Assembly (NCBI RefSeq): GCF_016908495.1
Contig: NZ_JAFBDZ010000002.1
Coordinates: 434,001-498,000, forward strand
Origin: Rossellomorea pakistanensis
GTDB lineage: Bacteria > Bacillota > Bacilli > Bacillales > Bacillaceae_B
Length of the DNA stretch: 64,000 nucleotides
Reading direction: 5' to 3'
In this document: in pieces, positions 8,185 through 16,369 of the stretch
Layout: each line of letters begins with the position of its first letter
Position numbering within the stretch: position 1 is the stretch's first letter
The notes under the pieces: generated by a model
The model's input: the letters and a program-made list of their open reading frames with translations, nothing else
What the model was told of the DNA's origin: nothing
The model's database searches: none
Program-made: the position numbers and the translations under genes

Positions 8185-8958
8185 ATGAAATTGAAAGTTG
8201 GTCTTATTATGTTTATTCTATTAGGCTTGTCCTTTACATTGTTTCATATTTTTATAAAGGATGATCCGAAGATCATTTCAAAAAAGGAAGCTGAGGCAAT
8301 TGCTACAAACGTATATGGAGGTAAAGTTCTGACTGCAAAAGTAAATCAAGAGAACGATAACTTTCAACTAAGGATTGAGAATGAAAAAGGGATATATCAG
8401 ATGGATGTGGATAGTGAAACGAAGAAAATGAGTAATGTAAAACTTGTTGAAAGAAAAGAAACCTTGAACACTATTGAAGATGCCAAAAAGAATATAGAGA
8501 AGGAAGTAAAGGGCCAGGTGAATCAGATTAAACAAGTCAATAAGGATGGAAAATCGTTTGTAGAAGCTACTGTTGAGAAAAATGAAAAAAAATATCGGGT
8601 TGAATATGATCTAAAAGAGAATGCGATTGTTTTTAATAAGGAAGTAAAGAGTCTTGTAGATCCATCACCGTCTATATCAGAGCAGAAAGCAAAAGAGATT
8701 GCGTTACAACAAATGAATGGCCAAGTTACAAATTTATCAATCATAACCGCTCAAAATGGGAAACACTATAAAGTGACAGTAGACGATCACTCTGAAGGTG
8801 CCCATGTGTATGTTCAAGCAAACACTGGGGAGGTATCGTCGATTTCTTTATATTCAAAGGAGCAGCCAAAGCCCCCAATTGAGGTAGAGGATGATAATGA
8901 CGAAGACAATGAGGATGATTTTGATGAAGATGATCAGAGCGAAGATAGTGATGATTAA
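8185..8958 (+). CDS. PepSY domain membrane protein with acidic tail
   Basis: A 257-residue protein with an N-terminal membrane anchor (about residues 5-22) and two PepSY domains, at roughly 30-95 and 165-220 (each beginning ISKKEAEAIA or ISEQKAKEIALQQ). It ends in a run of about 25 residues made almost only of D and E. PepSY domains act outside the membrane, and some inhibit proteases. The acidic tail could bind cations; that is inference. It closes the four-gene kinase/transporter group and is followed by a terminator. Confidence 0.85.
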   Translation: MKLKVGLIMFILLGLSFTLFHIFIKDDPKIISKKEAEAIATNVYGGKVLTAKVNQENDNFQLRIENEKGIYQMDVDSETKKMSNVKLVERKETLNTIEDAKKNIEKEVKGQVNQIKQVNKDGKSFVEATVEKNEKKYRVEYDLKENAIVFNKEVKSLVDPSPSISEQKAKEIALQQMNGQVTNLSIITAQNGKHYKVTVDDHSEGAHVYVQANTGEVSSISLYSKEQPKPPIEVEDDNDEDNEDDFDEDDQSEDSDD

Positions 8959-8998
8959 TTTTTTTAGAAGTTGAGCTTGTCGAGAAAGAGCCATGTTG

Positions 8999-9027
8999 AA
9001 CGTTGCATAGGGTGCAGCGTTTTTATT
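8999..9027 (+). terminator. Terminator after PepSY gene
   Basis: AACGTTGCA at 8999-9007 pairs with TGCAGCGTT at 9013-9021 and a TTTATT tract follows. A weaker outer stem (GAAAGAGCCAT with ATGGTCTTTC) encloses it. Confidence 0.65.
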
Positions 9028-9059
9028 ATGGTCTTTCTTTAAAAAAGAATAAGTTTAAA

Positions 9060-9350
9060 TATCAAAAACAAGAAGTTTGTCGCGTTGTGTCGAGAAATCG
9101 ATAAAAGCCAAAAGTTGAAAATTAAACCGCATAAGTTGAAAATAAGTCGATTAAACCTAAACTCATTGGCCAATAATTTACCCAAAAACAAAGAGGATTA
9201 AAGGTTTTCACCAGATAAGCAAAGTAACTGGACATAAACCATCGACTTTTTGGAGATTTTTATTCTAAAAAGTAGTTTTTCACTTTAAATTTGGCCCCAT
9301 TCACGTTTGTATTCATCTTTCTTACTTCGTATGCCAAAAAGTTAATCCAA
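9060..9350. other. Intergenic region with weak 21-bp repeat
   Basis: This part of the 517-bp gap between the PepSY gene and the ABC transporter holds no gene I can support. AAGTTGAAAAT occurs at 9112 and again at 9133, exactly 21 bp apart, with faded flanking units. The spacing matches the clearer 21-bp arrays elsewhere in the window. Confidence 0.35.
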
Positions 9351-9356
9351 AAATAT

Positions 9357-9392
9357 AAAACAGCAAATCCATTTCAGGGTTTGCTGTTTTTT
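9357..9392 (+). terminator. Hairpin terminator upstream of ABC operon
   Basis: AAAACAGCAAATCC pairs with GGGTTTGCTGTTTT and runs into TTTTTT. It insulates the ABC operon promoter from upstream transcription. Confidence 0.8.
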
Positions 9393-9444
9393 AAGGTTTA
9401 TGTAAGGTTTACATTAAAATGATGTAAGGTTCAGGGAATATAAT
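9391..9444 (+). promoter_or_regulatory. Activated promoter with 11-bp-phased half-sites
   Basis: AAGGTTTA at 9393 and 9404 and AAGGTTCA at 9426 are spaced 11 and 22 bp. A good -10 TATAAT lies at 9439-9444, but no recognisable -35 does. This is the pattern of a promoter activated by an OmpR-family regulator bound over the -35 region. The regulator at 12708 is the obvious candidate. Confidence 0.6.
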
Positions 9445-9475
9445 CGTCTTTGTAGTTAAACAAGGAGGATTACAA

Positions 9476-10231
9476 ATGAAAACCATTTTACAAGCAAAAA
9501 ATGTTCAAAAAGTATTTGGTACTAAAGGAAATTTATATAAAGCGTTACAAGATATTGATCTGGAAATTAAAGAAGGTGAGTTTATTGGAATTATGGGACC
9601 TTCTGGGGCTGGTAAATCAACATTGTTGAATATTTTGTCTACTATTGATACCCCTTCATCAGGAGAGATCATGATTGCCAATCAAAATATTGTCAGAATG
9701 AGTGAAGAACAATTATCAGACTTCCGCCGAAGCAAGCTCGGGTTTATTTTTCAAGATTATAATCTGCTTGATACGTTAACGGTAAAGGAAAATATATTGC
9801 TTCCGCTTGCGTTATCACAAGTACCGGCAAATGAGATTGAAAAACGCGTAAACGAAATCGCCGGTACATTTGGAATTCGGGAAATTCTTGATAAATATCC
9901 TTATCATATTTCCGGAGGTCAGAAGCAAAGAACAGCTGCATCACGTGCCATTGCTGCAAATCCAAGCTTAATCTTAGCAGACGAGCCTACAGGAGCACTA
10001 GATTCAAAATCGGCTACAAGTTTATTAGAAAGCTTAAATGCATTAAACGAACAGAAACAATCGACGATTATGATGGTCACTCATGATGCTTACGCTGCAA
10101 GCTTCTGTAAACGGGTTTTATTTATTAAGGATGGCAGGACCTATACAGAGATTCATAAAATCCATCAATCTCGCCAGGAATTCTTTCAAAAGATTTTAGA
10201 TGTCCTTGCTTCCCTTGGAGGTGGGCATTAA
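9476..10231 (+). CDS. BceA-like ABC transporter ATP-binding protein
   Basis: A 251-residue ATPase with Walker A GPSGAGKST, Q-loop IFQDYNLLDTLTV, signature HISGGQKQR and Walker B LILADEPTGALD. It belongs to the MacB/BceA type that serves peptide-antibiotic detoxification transporters. It abuts the permease gene with no gap. AAGGAGG sits 8 bp before the ATG. With the permease, YxeA-like protein and two-component genes downstream, it resembles the B. subtilis yxdLM-yxeA/yxdJK set. The ligand is unknown; a cell-wall-active peptide is the family expectation. Confidence 0.93.
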   Translation: MKTILQAKNVQKVFGTKGNLYKALQDIDLEIKEGEFIGIMGPSGAGKSTLLNILSTIDTPSSGEIMIANQNIVRMSEEQLSDFRRSKLGFIFQDYNLLDTLTVKENILLPLALSQVPANEIEKRVNEIAGTFGIREILDKYPYHISGGQKQRTAASRAIAANPSLILADEPTGALDSKSATSLLESLNALNEQKQSTIMMVTHDAYAASFCKRVLFIKDGRTYTEIHKIHQSRQEFFQKILDVLASLGGGH

Positions 10232-12163
10232 ATGACGCTCTTTAGTATTGCTAGGAAAAATATAAAGCAAAATTTCACTAACTATTTCCTGTATTTTGCT
10301 TCAATGATTTTTAGTATCGTTATTTACTTTACCTTCGTTTCATTAAAATATGATGAAACGATTCAAGCTACTTCTAATGCGTCAACCAAAATCAGCTCGG
10401 CCTTTAGTGGGGCCGCCGTCGTCTTAATGATCTTTGTCGCTATTTTCATCTGGTATTCGAACTCCTTCTTTACAAGGAAACGTAAAAAAGAAGTTGGTCT
10501 CTATTCATTACTAGGCGTACGTAAGAAACAAATTGGCCGCATGCTTTTCTATGAAAATTTTATTATGGGGCTTCTAGCTCTTATTATTGGAATTTTACTC
10601 GGTTCCGTTTTATCAAAGTTTTTCGTATCGATTTTGATGAAGATTATGGGCTTTGAGGCGATTGGTGAATTTAACATATCATTAGCAGCCGTTGTAAACA
10701 CCATTATCGTATTCTCTCTCATCACCATCCTTACATCGTTTCAAGGATACCGGCTAATTTACCGATTTAAATTAATCGAGTTATTCCAAGCGGATAAAGA
10801 GGGGGAACAAGAACCAAAATCATCGTTCATCATGGCGCTACTCTCTATTTTATTACTCGGAGTCGGTTATTGGCTTGCATTACAAAATATATTGGAATCA
10901 AATGTTTGGCAAATGATGGGCTTCATGGTAGCACCCCTTGTTATCTTAGGAACGGTTATTCTAGGGACCTATTTCTTATTCAGTACATTAACTGTTTATC
11001 TAATAAAGATGTCTAGAAAGAATAAAAAGTCCTATTGGAAAGGGGTTAACTTAGTTGGCATATCCCAGCTCCTCTATCGCATCAAAGGGAATGCTCGTAC
11101 GTTAACGATGATTGCCGTGCTAAGTGCGACAACATTAACAGCCGTGGGAACAGCCTACAGTTTGTATTATAACAACAGAAGTAATGTAGAACTCGCAAAT
11201 CCAAATAGCATGATGTTTATTGATCAAAACAAGATCGAAACGAATCAAGTAAAAGATATGATTTCAAACACTAAAAATCATGAGGTTATCTACCATAAGT
11301 CGATTCTAACACTGCAAATCAATGCAGATGTAACAACCTTAAAAAATAATTTATTCAGTAATGAAATGATGTATACCGTCATTTCAGTTAGTGATTTTAA
11401 TAAGCTAGCAAAAGTGCAAAAAAGAACCGACAAGCTTTCCTTAAAAGGAAATGAAGCAGCTGCGCTGGATGCAGGGTACTATGAGGGGATGTCACCTGAC
11501 TATGTAGGTTCAACGATTTCTTTAAAAATGAACGATCACTTCGAAAACATTACATTTAAGAGTCTGAAAAAATATAATGTCCTCAATTATTATACGGCTA
11601 GTACAACCATTGTGGTAAGTGATCAGTTGTTTACTCAATTAGGAAAAGAAACAAACAGTGTGGACATGGAAGTTTACGAGATTACTAATGAAGATGAAGC
11701 GAAGCAAGTAACAAAAGCGATTCAATCGGTTCTGCCAGATGAAGCAAGGTTCTCAAGCTTTTATGCCGATTATACGGCTGGAATGGAATCATCAGGCTTA
11801 TTGATCTTTATAGGTGGATTCCTAGGATTAGTTTTCCTTGCTGCTACAGGAAGTATTATTTATTTTAAACAATTAACAGAAGCAAACTCAGACAAGGGAC
11901 GTTATGAAATTCTGCACAAAATCGGCGTCAACAAAAAAGAAGTGAAGAGATCTATTTCTAAACAAGTTTTATTTGTCTTTGCTCTGCCATTAATAGTAGG
12001 AATTGCTCATTGTTCCGTTGCCCTAACGGCTTTATCAAGATTAATGCATACAAGCCTAGTGATTCCGGTTGTGATATGCATGGGGGTGTATACCTGTATT
12101 TACATCGTTTATTATTTCGTAACCGTGAATGCCTACTACAAAATTGTAACGAAATCAAAATAA
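10232..12163 (+). CDS. BceB-like ABC transporter permease (FtsX fold)
   Basis: A permease of 643 residues. It has about ten membrane segments, an FtsX-type core in each half and one large extracytoplasmic domain (roughly residues 310-520) before the last segments. That layout is diagnostic of BceB-type permeases, which recognise peptide antibiotics or their lipid-bound targets. It starts directly at the ATPase stop. Such permeases commonly also sense the drug and activate a partner kinase. Here the neighbouring kinase has its own large outer domain, so the signalling arrangement may differ. Confidence 0.92.
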   Translation: MTLFSIARKNIKQNFTNYFLYFASMIFSIVIYFTFVSLKYDETIQATSNASTKISSAFSGAAVVLMIFVAIFIWYSNSFFTRKRKKEVGLYSLLGVRKKQIGRMLFYENFIMGLLALIIGILLGSVLSKFFVSILMKIMGFEAIGEFNISLAAVVNTIIVFSLITILTSFQGYRLIYRFKLIELFQADKEGEQEPKSSFIMALLSILLLGVGYWLALQNILESNVWQMMGFMVAPLVILGTVILGTYFLFSTLTVYLIKMSRKNKKSYWKGVNLVGISQLLYRIKGNARTLTMIAVLSATTLTAVGTAYSLYYNNRSNVELANPNSMMFIDQNKIETNQVKDMISNTKNHEVIYHKSILTLQINADVTTLKNNLFSNEMMYTVISVSDFNKLAKVQKRTDKLSLKGNEAAALDAGYYEGMSPDYVGSTISLKMNDHFENITFKSLKKYNVLNYYTASTTIVVSDQLFTQLGKETNSVDMEVYEITNEDEAKQVTKAIQSVLPDEARFSSFYADYTAGMESSGLLIFIGGFLGLVFLAATGSIIYFKQLTEANSDKGRYEILHKIGVNKKEVKRSISKQVLFVFALPLIVGIAHCSVALTALSRLMHTSLVIPVVICMGVYTCIYIVYYFVTVNAYYKIVTKSK

Positions 12164-12176
12164 AAGGAGAATAACA

Positions 12177-12536
12177 ATGAAAAAAGTAATTATTTCATGT
12201 ACGGCAATAGCAGCTATTTTAATTGGAGGTCTGGTGTTCATTCAAAACGTAAACCTAAACAGATTAGGGGCAGATCAATACTATGTCCAGATTGAAGGAC
12301 AAGGAAAGAAGATTGAAGACAAATCGGACACTGGACAGAAATATGTCAGTTATGAATATGAACTACCTGCTTTTGATCAAGAGGGCAAGCCAAAAACATT
12401 GACGTTTACTGCCAATAAGCAACTCCGTGAAAAAGCATATTTAAGTCTGTTCGTAAAGGATGGAAAAGGGGTTACGTCTTATCAGGAAGTAACAAAAGAA
12501 GAACTGCCTGAGAAAGCAAAAGATAAGTTAAAGTAA
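12177..12536 (+). CDS. yxeA: YxeA family (DUF1093) exported protein
   Basis: A 119-residue protein with an N-terminal membrane or signal segment (ISCTAIAAILIGGLVFI), then a beta-rich domain with YYVQIEGQG and YVSYEYELPAFDQEG, typical of YxeA/DUF1093. Such proteins travel with BceAB-type transporters, and their function is not established. It follows the permease by 13 bp with an AAGGAG site and is the last gene before a terminator. Confidence 0.85.
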   Translation: MKKVIISCTAIAAILIGGLVFIQNVNLNRLGADQYYVQIEGQGKKIEDKSDTGQKYVSYEYELPAFDQEGKPKTLTFTANKQLREKAYLSLFVKDGKGVTSYQEVTKEELPEKAKDKLK

Positions 12537-12550
12537 AGCATACATCAGGA

Positions 12551-12580
12551 AAGAATCCTTTTGATAAAGGGTTCTTTTTT
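12551..12580 (+). terminator. Terminator after yxeA
   Basis: AAGAATCC pairs with GGGTTCTT across a 10-nt loop and a T run follows. It separates the transporter operon from the regulator operon. Confidence 0.75.
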
Positions 12581-12639
12581 GAACTAAAGGAATCTTACTG
12601 ATTGAAAATGACAACCAAAATGGCATTTCGCAGCCTAAT

Positions 12640-12668
12640 TTCAATCTGGGATTCATTTTCTATATAAT
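12640..12668 (+). promoter_or_regulatory. SigA-type promoter of two-component operon
   Basis: TTCAAT at 12640-12645, a 17-bp spacer and TATAAT at 12663-12668 stand 40 bp upstream of the regulator start. Confidence 0.55.
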
Positions 12669-12707
12669 GGAGAAATAGCTAGAACAATTTTTGGAGGTAG
12701 AATTGGA

Positions 12708-13418
12708 ATGTCGTTAACGAATAAAATGGTTTTAATCATAGATGATGAAGAAGACATTTTAAGGCTTATTCAAACTGTATTAATAAAAGAGGGAATAGGT
12801 CATGTTGTAACCTCTACTACAGCGAAAGATGGATTCACACAATTTCAACAAAAACAACCCGATCTTGTTTTACTAGATATCATGCTGCCAGATGGGGAAG
12901 GCTATGATGTCTGTAAACAAATAAGGAACATTTCTAATGTGCCGATTCTCTTTTTATCCGCAAAAGCTGAAGAAATTGACAGGATTTTAGGGTTCGCCAT
13001 CGGTGGAGATGATTATATTACAAAGCCCTTCAGTCCTAAGGAAGTAGCCTATAGAGTGAAGGCACAATTACGAAGAGCCGATTTTTCGCAGACAGAAGAG
13101 AAAAGGGATTTTATTATTAAAGCTGGTCCCTTTAAGTTAAATGAGCAAAAAGCAGAATTAACAAAGAACGGTGAGATCATTGAACTAAAAAGAAAAGAGC
13201 TTGGATTAATGACCTATTTTCTTCAAAACCCTAATTTGGTCATTAGTAAAGAAAGGCTCTGTGATACCGTTTGGGGAGAGGACTTTATCGGCTTTGATAA
13301 TACGATCATGGTACACATCCGAAGATTACGAGAAAAAATTGAAGAACAGCCTTCAAACCCCAAATATCTAATAACGGTAAAAGGCTTAGGCTACAAGCTT
13401 ATCGTAAAGGACGAATAG
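12708..13418 (+). CDS. OmpR-family response regulator (transporter-linked)
   Basis: A response regulator of 236 residues: receiver with DDEED near the N-terminus, phospho-acceptor Asp in VLLDIMLPDGEGY and Lys in YITKPFSPKE, then an OmpR-type winged helix (ELKRKELGLMTYF, IRRLREKIEE, VKGLGYKL). TGGAGGT is 9 bp before the ATG. The kinase gene starts 3 bp after the stop. It most likely binds the 11-bp-phased half-sites at 9393-9433 and switches on the ABC transporter. That target is inferred from position and site geometry. Confidence 0.92.
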   Translation: MSLTNKMVLIIDDEEDILRLIQTVLIKEGIGHVVTSTTAKDGFTQFQQKQPDLVLLDIMLPDGEGYDVCKQIRNISNVPILFLSAKAEEIDRILGFAIGGDDYITKPFSPKEVAYRVKAQLRRADFSQTEEKRDFIIKAGPFKLNEQKAELTKNGEIIELKRKELGLMTYFLQNPNLVISKERLCDTVWGEDFIGFDNTIMVHIRRLREKIEEQPSNPKYLITVKGLGYKLIVKDE

Positions 13419-13421
13419 GCT

Positions 13422-14834
13422 ATGAAATGGAGGTTAACAGGTAGATTTCTGCTATCGGTTGTTATCGTCGTCATCCTTGTTATTTTCATAAATATTCTCA
13501 CCTTTGTGGCATTGTTTATTGCCCAAGCTGCTTTTAATGTACCGATATTTCAAGACAGAGAAACCATTTCTGCTGAATCCTTTACAAGGCGTTTTCAGGA
13601 GCATATAACGTTTTCAAATAATGAAGTGGCTGTTAGCAAACAAGGAAAAAAAGAACTTATTAAGAACGAGGCATGGGTCCAAATTTTAGACGAAAACGGA
13701 AAGGAGTTATATGGCTATAGACTACCTGAAGGGATAAAGAAAAAGTATACACCACTAGAAGTTATCAATATCCATAAATATATAGAAAAGGATATATACG
13801 CAACAGTTTTCGTTAGTGGAAAAAAGGTTAATAACTACAATTATAGTTACTTCATTGGGTTTGAAAATCCTGCTATTGAAAAAATTACATTATCCTATGA
13901 CTCCCGAGATCTTTTACACAATTTTAAAATAGGGAGTATTCTTTTATTAGTGATAGATGGTCTTATCGCCTTATTAATTGGCTATTTATTTAGCAAACGA
14001 CTGACACGGCCGCTGCATTCATTAATTGACGGGATTAAAAGGCTGGCAAATAAGGATTATACGATCCATTATGAACCTAAAGGGATCTATAAAGATGTTT
14101 TTTATAATGTTAATCATTTATCCAATCAGCTAACCGCAAACGAAAGGGAACGAAAGAAATTGGATCAAATGAAAGAGGAGTGGATCGGTAACATCTCTCA
14201 TGATATCAAAACACCACTTGCCTCTATTCAAGGTTATGCTGAAATGATGAAGGATCCAGAATATCAATTTTCATTAGATGAAATGAGAGAATACGCAGAA
14301 ATCATTGAAAGAAAGTCAATATATATGAAGGACGTAATAGAAGATTTAAACTTAACGATGAGATTGAAAAACAAAGAACTAACTTTAAACAAAAAGAAGA
14401 TGAATATCGTGACGCTATTGCGGAATGTCGTGATTGATATTTTAAATGATGCCAGATACTCCAATCGAAATATTGAATTTCAAGTAAATCAAGAAAATAT
14501 CCTAATGGATGTTGATGAAATTCTGGTACGAAGAGCACTAACGAATTTAATTTATAATGCGATTGTTCATAATGACAGCGAAGTGAAAATAGTTGTCTGT
14601 GTTGAAAAGAAAGAACGAACACATATTACGATAAAAGATGATGGCAAAGGAATAAAGAAAGAGGAACTCGATCGAATTTTTGACCGCTATTACCGCGGAA
14701 CAAATACGGGAGAGGCCCATAAAGGTTCTGGACTCGGAATGGCCATAGCCAACGATATTATTCGTGCACATAATGGAGAGATTATGATCGATAGTGTGGT
14801 GGGTTATGGAACGAGGATTGATATTGTATTGTAA
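13422..14834 (+). CDS. Sensor histidine kinase with large outer domain
   Basis: A kinase of 470 residues with membrane segments at about 8-35 and 170-192. They enclose an extracytoplasmic sensor of some 130 residues, followed by HAMP, a HisKA site in GNISHDIKTPL, and HATPase boxes including DDGKGI and GSGLGMAIA. Kinases paired with BceAB transporters are usually short, with two membrane helices and almost no outer loop. This one is clearly of another class and may sense its ligand directly. It is followed by a terminator at 14835. Confidence 0.92.
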   Translation: MKWRLTGRFLLSVVIVVILVIFINILTFVALFIAQAAFNVPIFQDRETISAESFTRRFQEHITFSNNEVAVSKQGKKELIKNEAWVQILDENGKELYGYRLPEGIKKKYTPLEVINIHKYIEKDIYATVFVSGKKVNNYNYSYFIGFENPAIEKITLSYDSRDLLHNFKIGSILLLVIDGLIALLIGYLFSKRLTRPLHSLIDGIKRLANKDYTIHYEPKGIYKDVFYNVNHLSNQLTANERERKKLDQMKEEWIGNISHDIKTPLASIQGYAEMMKDPEYQFSLDEMREYAEIIERKSIYMKDVIEDLNLTMRLKNKELTLNKKKMNIVTLLRNVVIDILNDARYSNRNIEFQVNQENILMDVDEILVRRALTNLIYNAIVHNDSEVKIVVCVEKKERTHITIKDDGKGIKKEELDRIFDRYYRGTNTGEAHKGSGLGMAIANDIIRAHNGEIMIDSVVGYGTRIDIVL

Positions 14835-14867
14835 GCCTTGATTAGAAGATCAGGGCGTATTTTTTGT
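14835..14867 (+). terminator. Terminator after kinase gene
   Basis: GCCTTGAT at 14835-14842 pairs with ATCAGGGC at 14849-14856 (one G-U pair) and a T-rich tract follows. It begins right at the stop codon. Confidence 0.7.
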
Positions 14868-14939
14868 TGATTTTAATAAACATCAATTCGGTTTTTTTCT
14901 ATTTACTATGTGTCGTATGTAGTCGGGTAAGCCGTGAAA

Positions 14940-15320
14940 GTATAAATGACGGTGGCAAAGGGCTCTAGGGTACCGTAAAAAACCGCGAAAGGGAAAATGA
15001 CGGAATGAATAGAGCTCTTTAATGACATCAAAAACCTTGAAAGCGAGAATGACGGTATGAATAGGGCTCTTTAATGACATCAAAAACCGCGAAAGGGAAA
15101 ATGACGGAATGAATAGGGCTCTTTAATGACATCAAAATCTGCGAAAGTGAAAATGATGGTGTGAATAAAGTTCTTTGATGACATCAAAAACCGGGAAAGT
15201 GAAAATGACGGTATGAATAAAGCTCTTTGATGACATCAAAATCTGCGAAAGGGAAAATGACGGAATGAATAGAGCTCTTTAATGACATCAAAAACCAGGA
15301 AAGGAAAAATGACGACATCC
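14940..15320 (-). repeat. 52-bp tandem repeat array, copy 2 (inverted)
   Basis: ATGA of the motif AAAATGACGG starts at 14945, 14997, 15049, 15101, 15153, 15205, 15257 and 15309: seven consecutive intervals of exactly 52 bp. Read on the minus strand the unit is TTTTTGATGTCATTAAA, then GAGCCCTATTCATACC, the same family as the array at 2955-3375. Further degraded AAAATGA units continue to about 15420. It lies between the 3' ends of two converging genes. Confidence 0.9.
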
Positions 15321-15459
15321 AAAGAGATGGAATATGCAGTGAAAATGTGTCAAAGGAAAAATAGAGGTATGCAAGAAAACGGATCATGCCATGAAAATGA
15401 TAGGAAACGAAAAATGACACACTAAAAGAGTGGAATGAAGACACGTAAGAAGAAAAAAA

Positions 15460-16119
15460 CTACAAAAGCAAAAACGACTTTTTCAATAACCGATATAAAT
15501 GATAAACAAAGCTAACCGCAAATCCTGCCAAACAGATACCTGCCAAAAAAGTAATGCATCGCATGAAGTTTTCACTCATTAATTTCTTTGAAAAATGGGA
15601 GGTGAACGCTAAATTAATGTTCCAGAGAAATAAACCGATGATAATTCCAAAGCTGCAGAGGAGGGAGCCAAGTAAAGAATAGGCGTCCATTAATTCCTTA
15701 AGAGAAGTACCGAAAACGCCAAACCAAAAAAATAAACTCAGCGGATTGGCTACTGAGATGATAAACCCTGTTAAGTAAGCATTTTTACCTTGTTTCTTTT
15801 TTTCTTCTAGCATGAATAAATAAGGATCCTTGGAAAATGCTGATTTTATACTAGATATCCCTAAAGATCCGAGCATCACAATGCCTATTATATACATCAG
15901 CACTTGAACACTGATTAATTGAATAAAAGAATGGAATCCAAAGTAAATCGTAAGGAGAATAATACAGTCACCCGTTAACCCGCCGAGTCCTACAAACCAT
16001 GCTTGAAAAAAACCATTAGTCAACCCTCGTTTAATCACTTCTAGATTCATTGGACCTATCGGAGCGGCAAGGCTTATCCCCAATACAATATAATGGATAA
16101 AAGTAAATAGAAATTCCAT
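15460..16119 (-). CDS. LysE/RhtB family amino acid exporter
   Basis: A 219-residue membrane protein with about six hydrophobic segments and the family N-terminus (APIGPMNLEVIKRG, with GDCIILL in segment 2). Members export amino acids or small related molecules by proton exchange; the substrate is not evident. It is transcribed divergently from the nucleoside hydrolase gene. A perfect 11-bp inverted repeat lies in the shared upstream region at 16255-16284. Confidence 0.85.
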   Translation of the reverse strand: MEFLFTFIHYIVLGISLAAPIGPMNLEVIKRGLTNGFFQAWFVGLGGLTGDCIILLTIYFGFHSFIQLISVQVLMYIIGIVMLGSLGISSIKSAFSKDPYLFMLEEKKKQGKNAYLTGFIISVANPLSLFFWFGVFGTSLKELMDAYSLLGSLLCSFGIIIGLFLWNINLAFTSHFSKKLMSENFMRCITFLAGICLAGFAVSFVYHLYRLLKKSFLLL

Positions 16120-16254
16120 ATAAATTCCCCCAGAACTCTTGTCCCTCTTCCATCATATGTGTAACTTCAACACTCATTCATATTTTTTAAGTAGGCAATT
16201 CTAGAATAGAATGAATGGAACCCAACTTTTTGATGCTTTTTTATTTACTTAAAG

Positions 16255-16284
16255 TTCCGAAATGTAGGAACAAACATTTCGGAA
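16255..16284. promoter_or_regulatory. 11-bp inverted repeat in divergent promoter region
   Basis: TTCCGAAATGT at 16255-16265 and ACATTTCGGAA at 16274-16284 are perfect inverted copies around an 8-bp spacer. The element lies between the lysE-like gene (minus) and the nucleoside hydrolase gene (plus). It has no T tract in the plus direction, which favours an operator over a terminator. Confidence 0.5.
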
Positions 16285-16369
16285 AAAAAATGAATTTCAT
16301 CTTAAAACGGATATTTCTCTTAATTAGCAGGCATATACTTCCATATGGTTCTTTTGAGGGGGATAGCTG

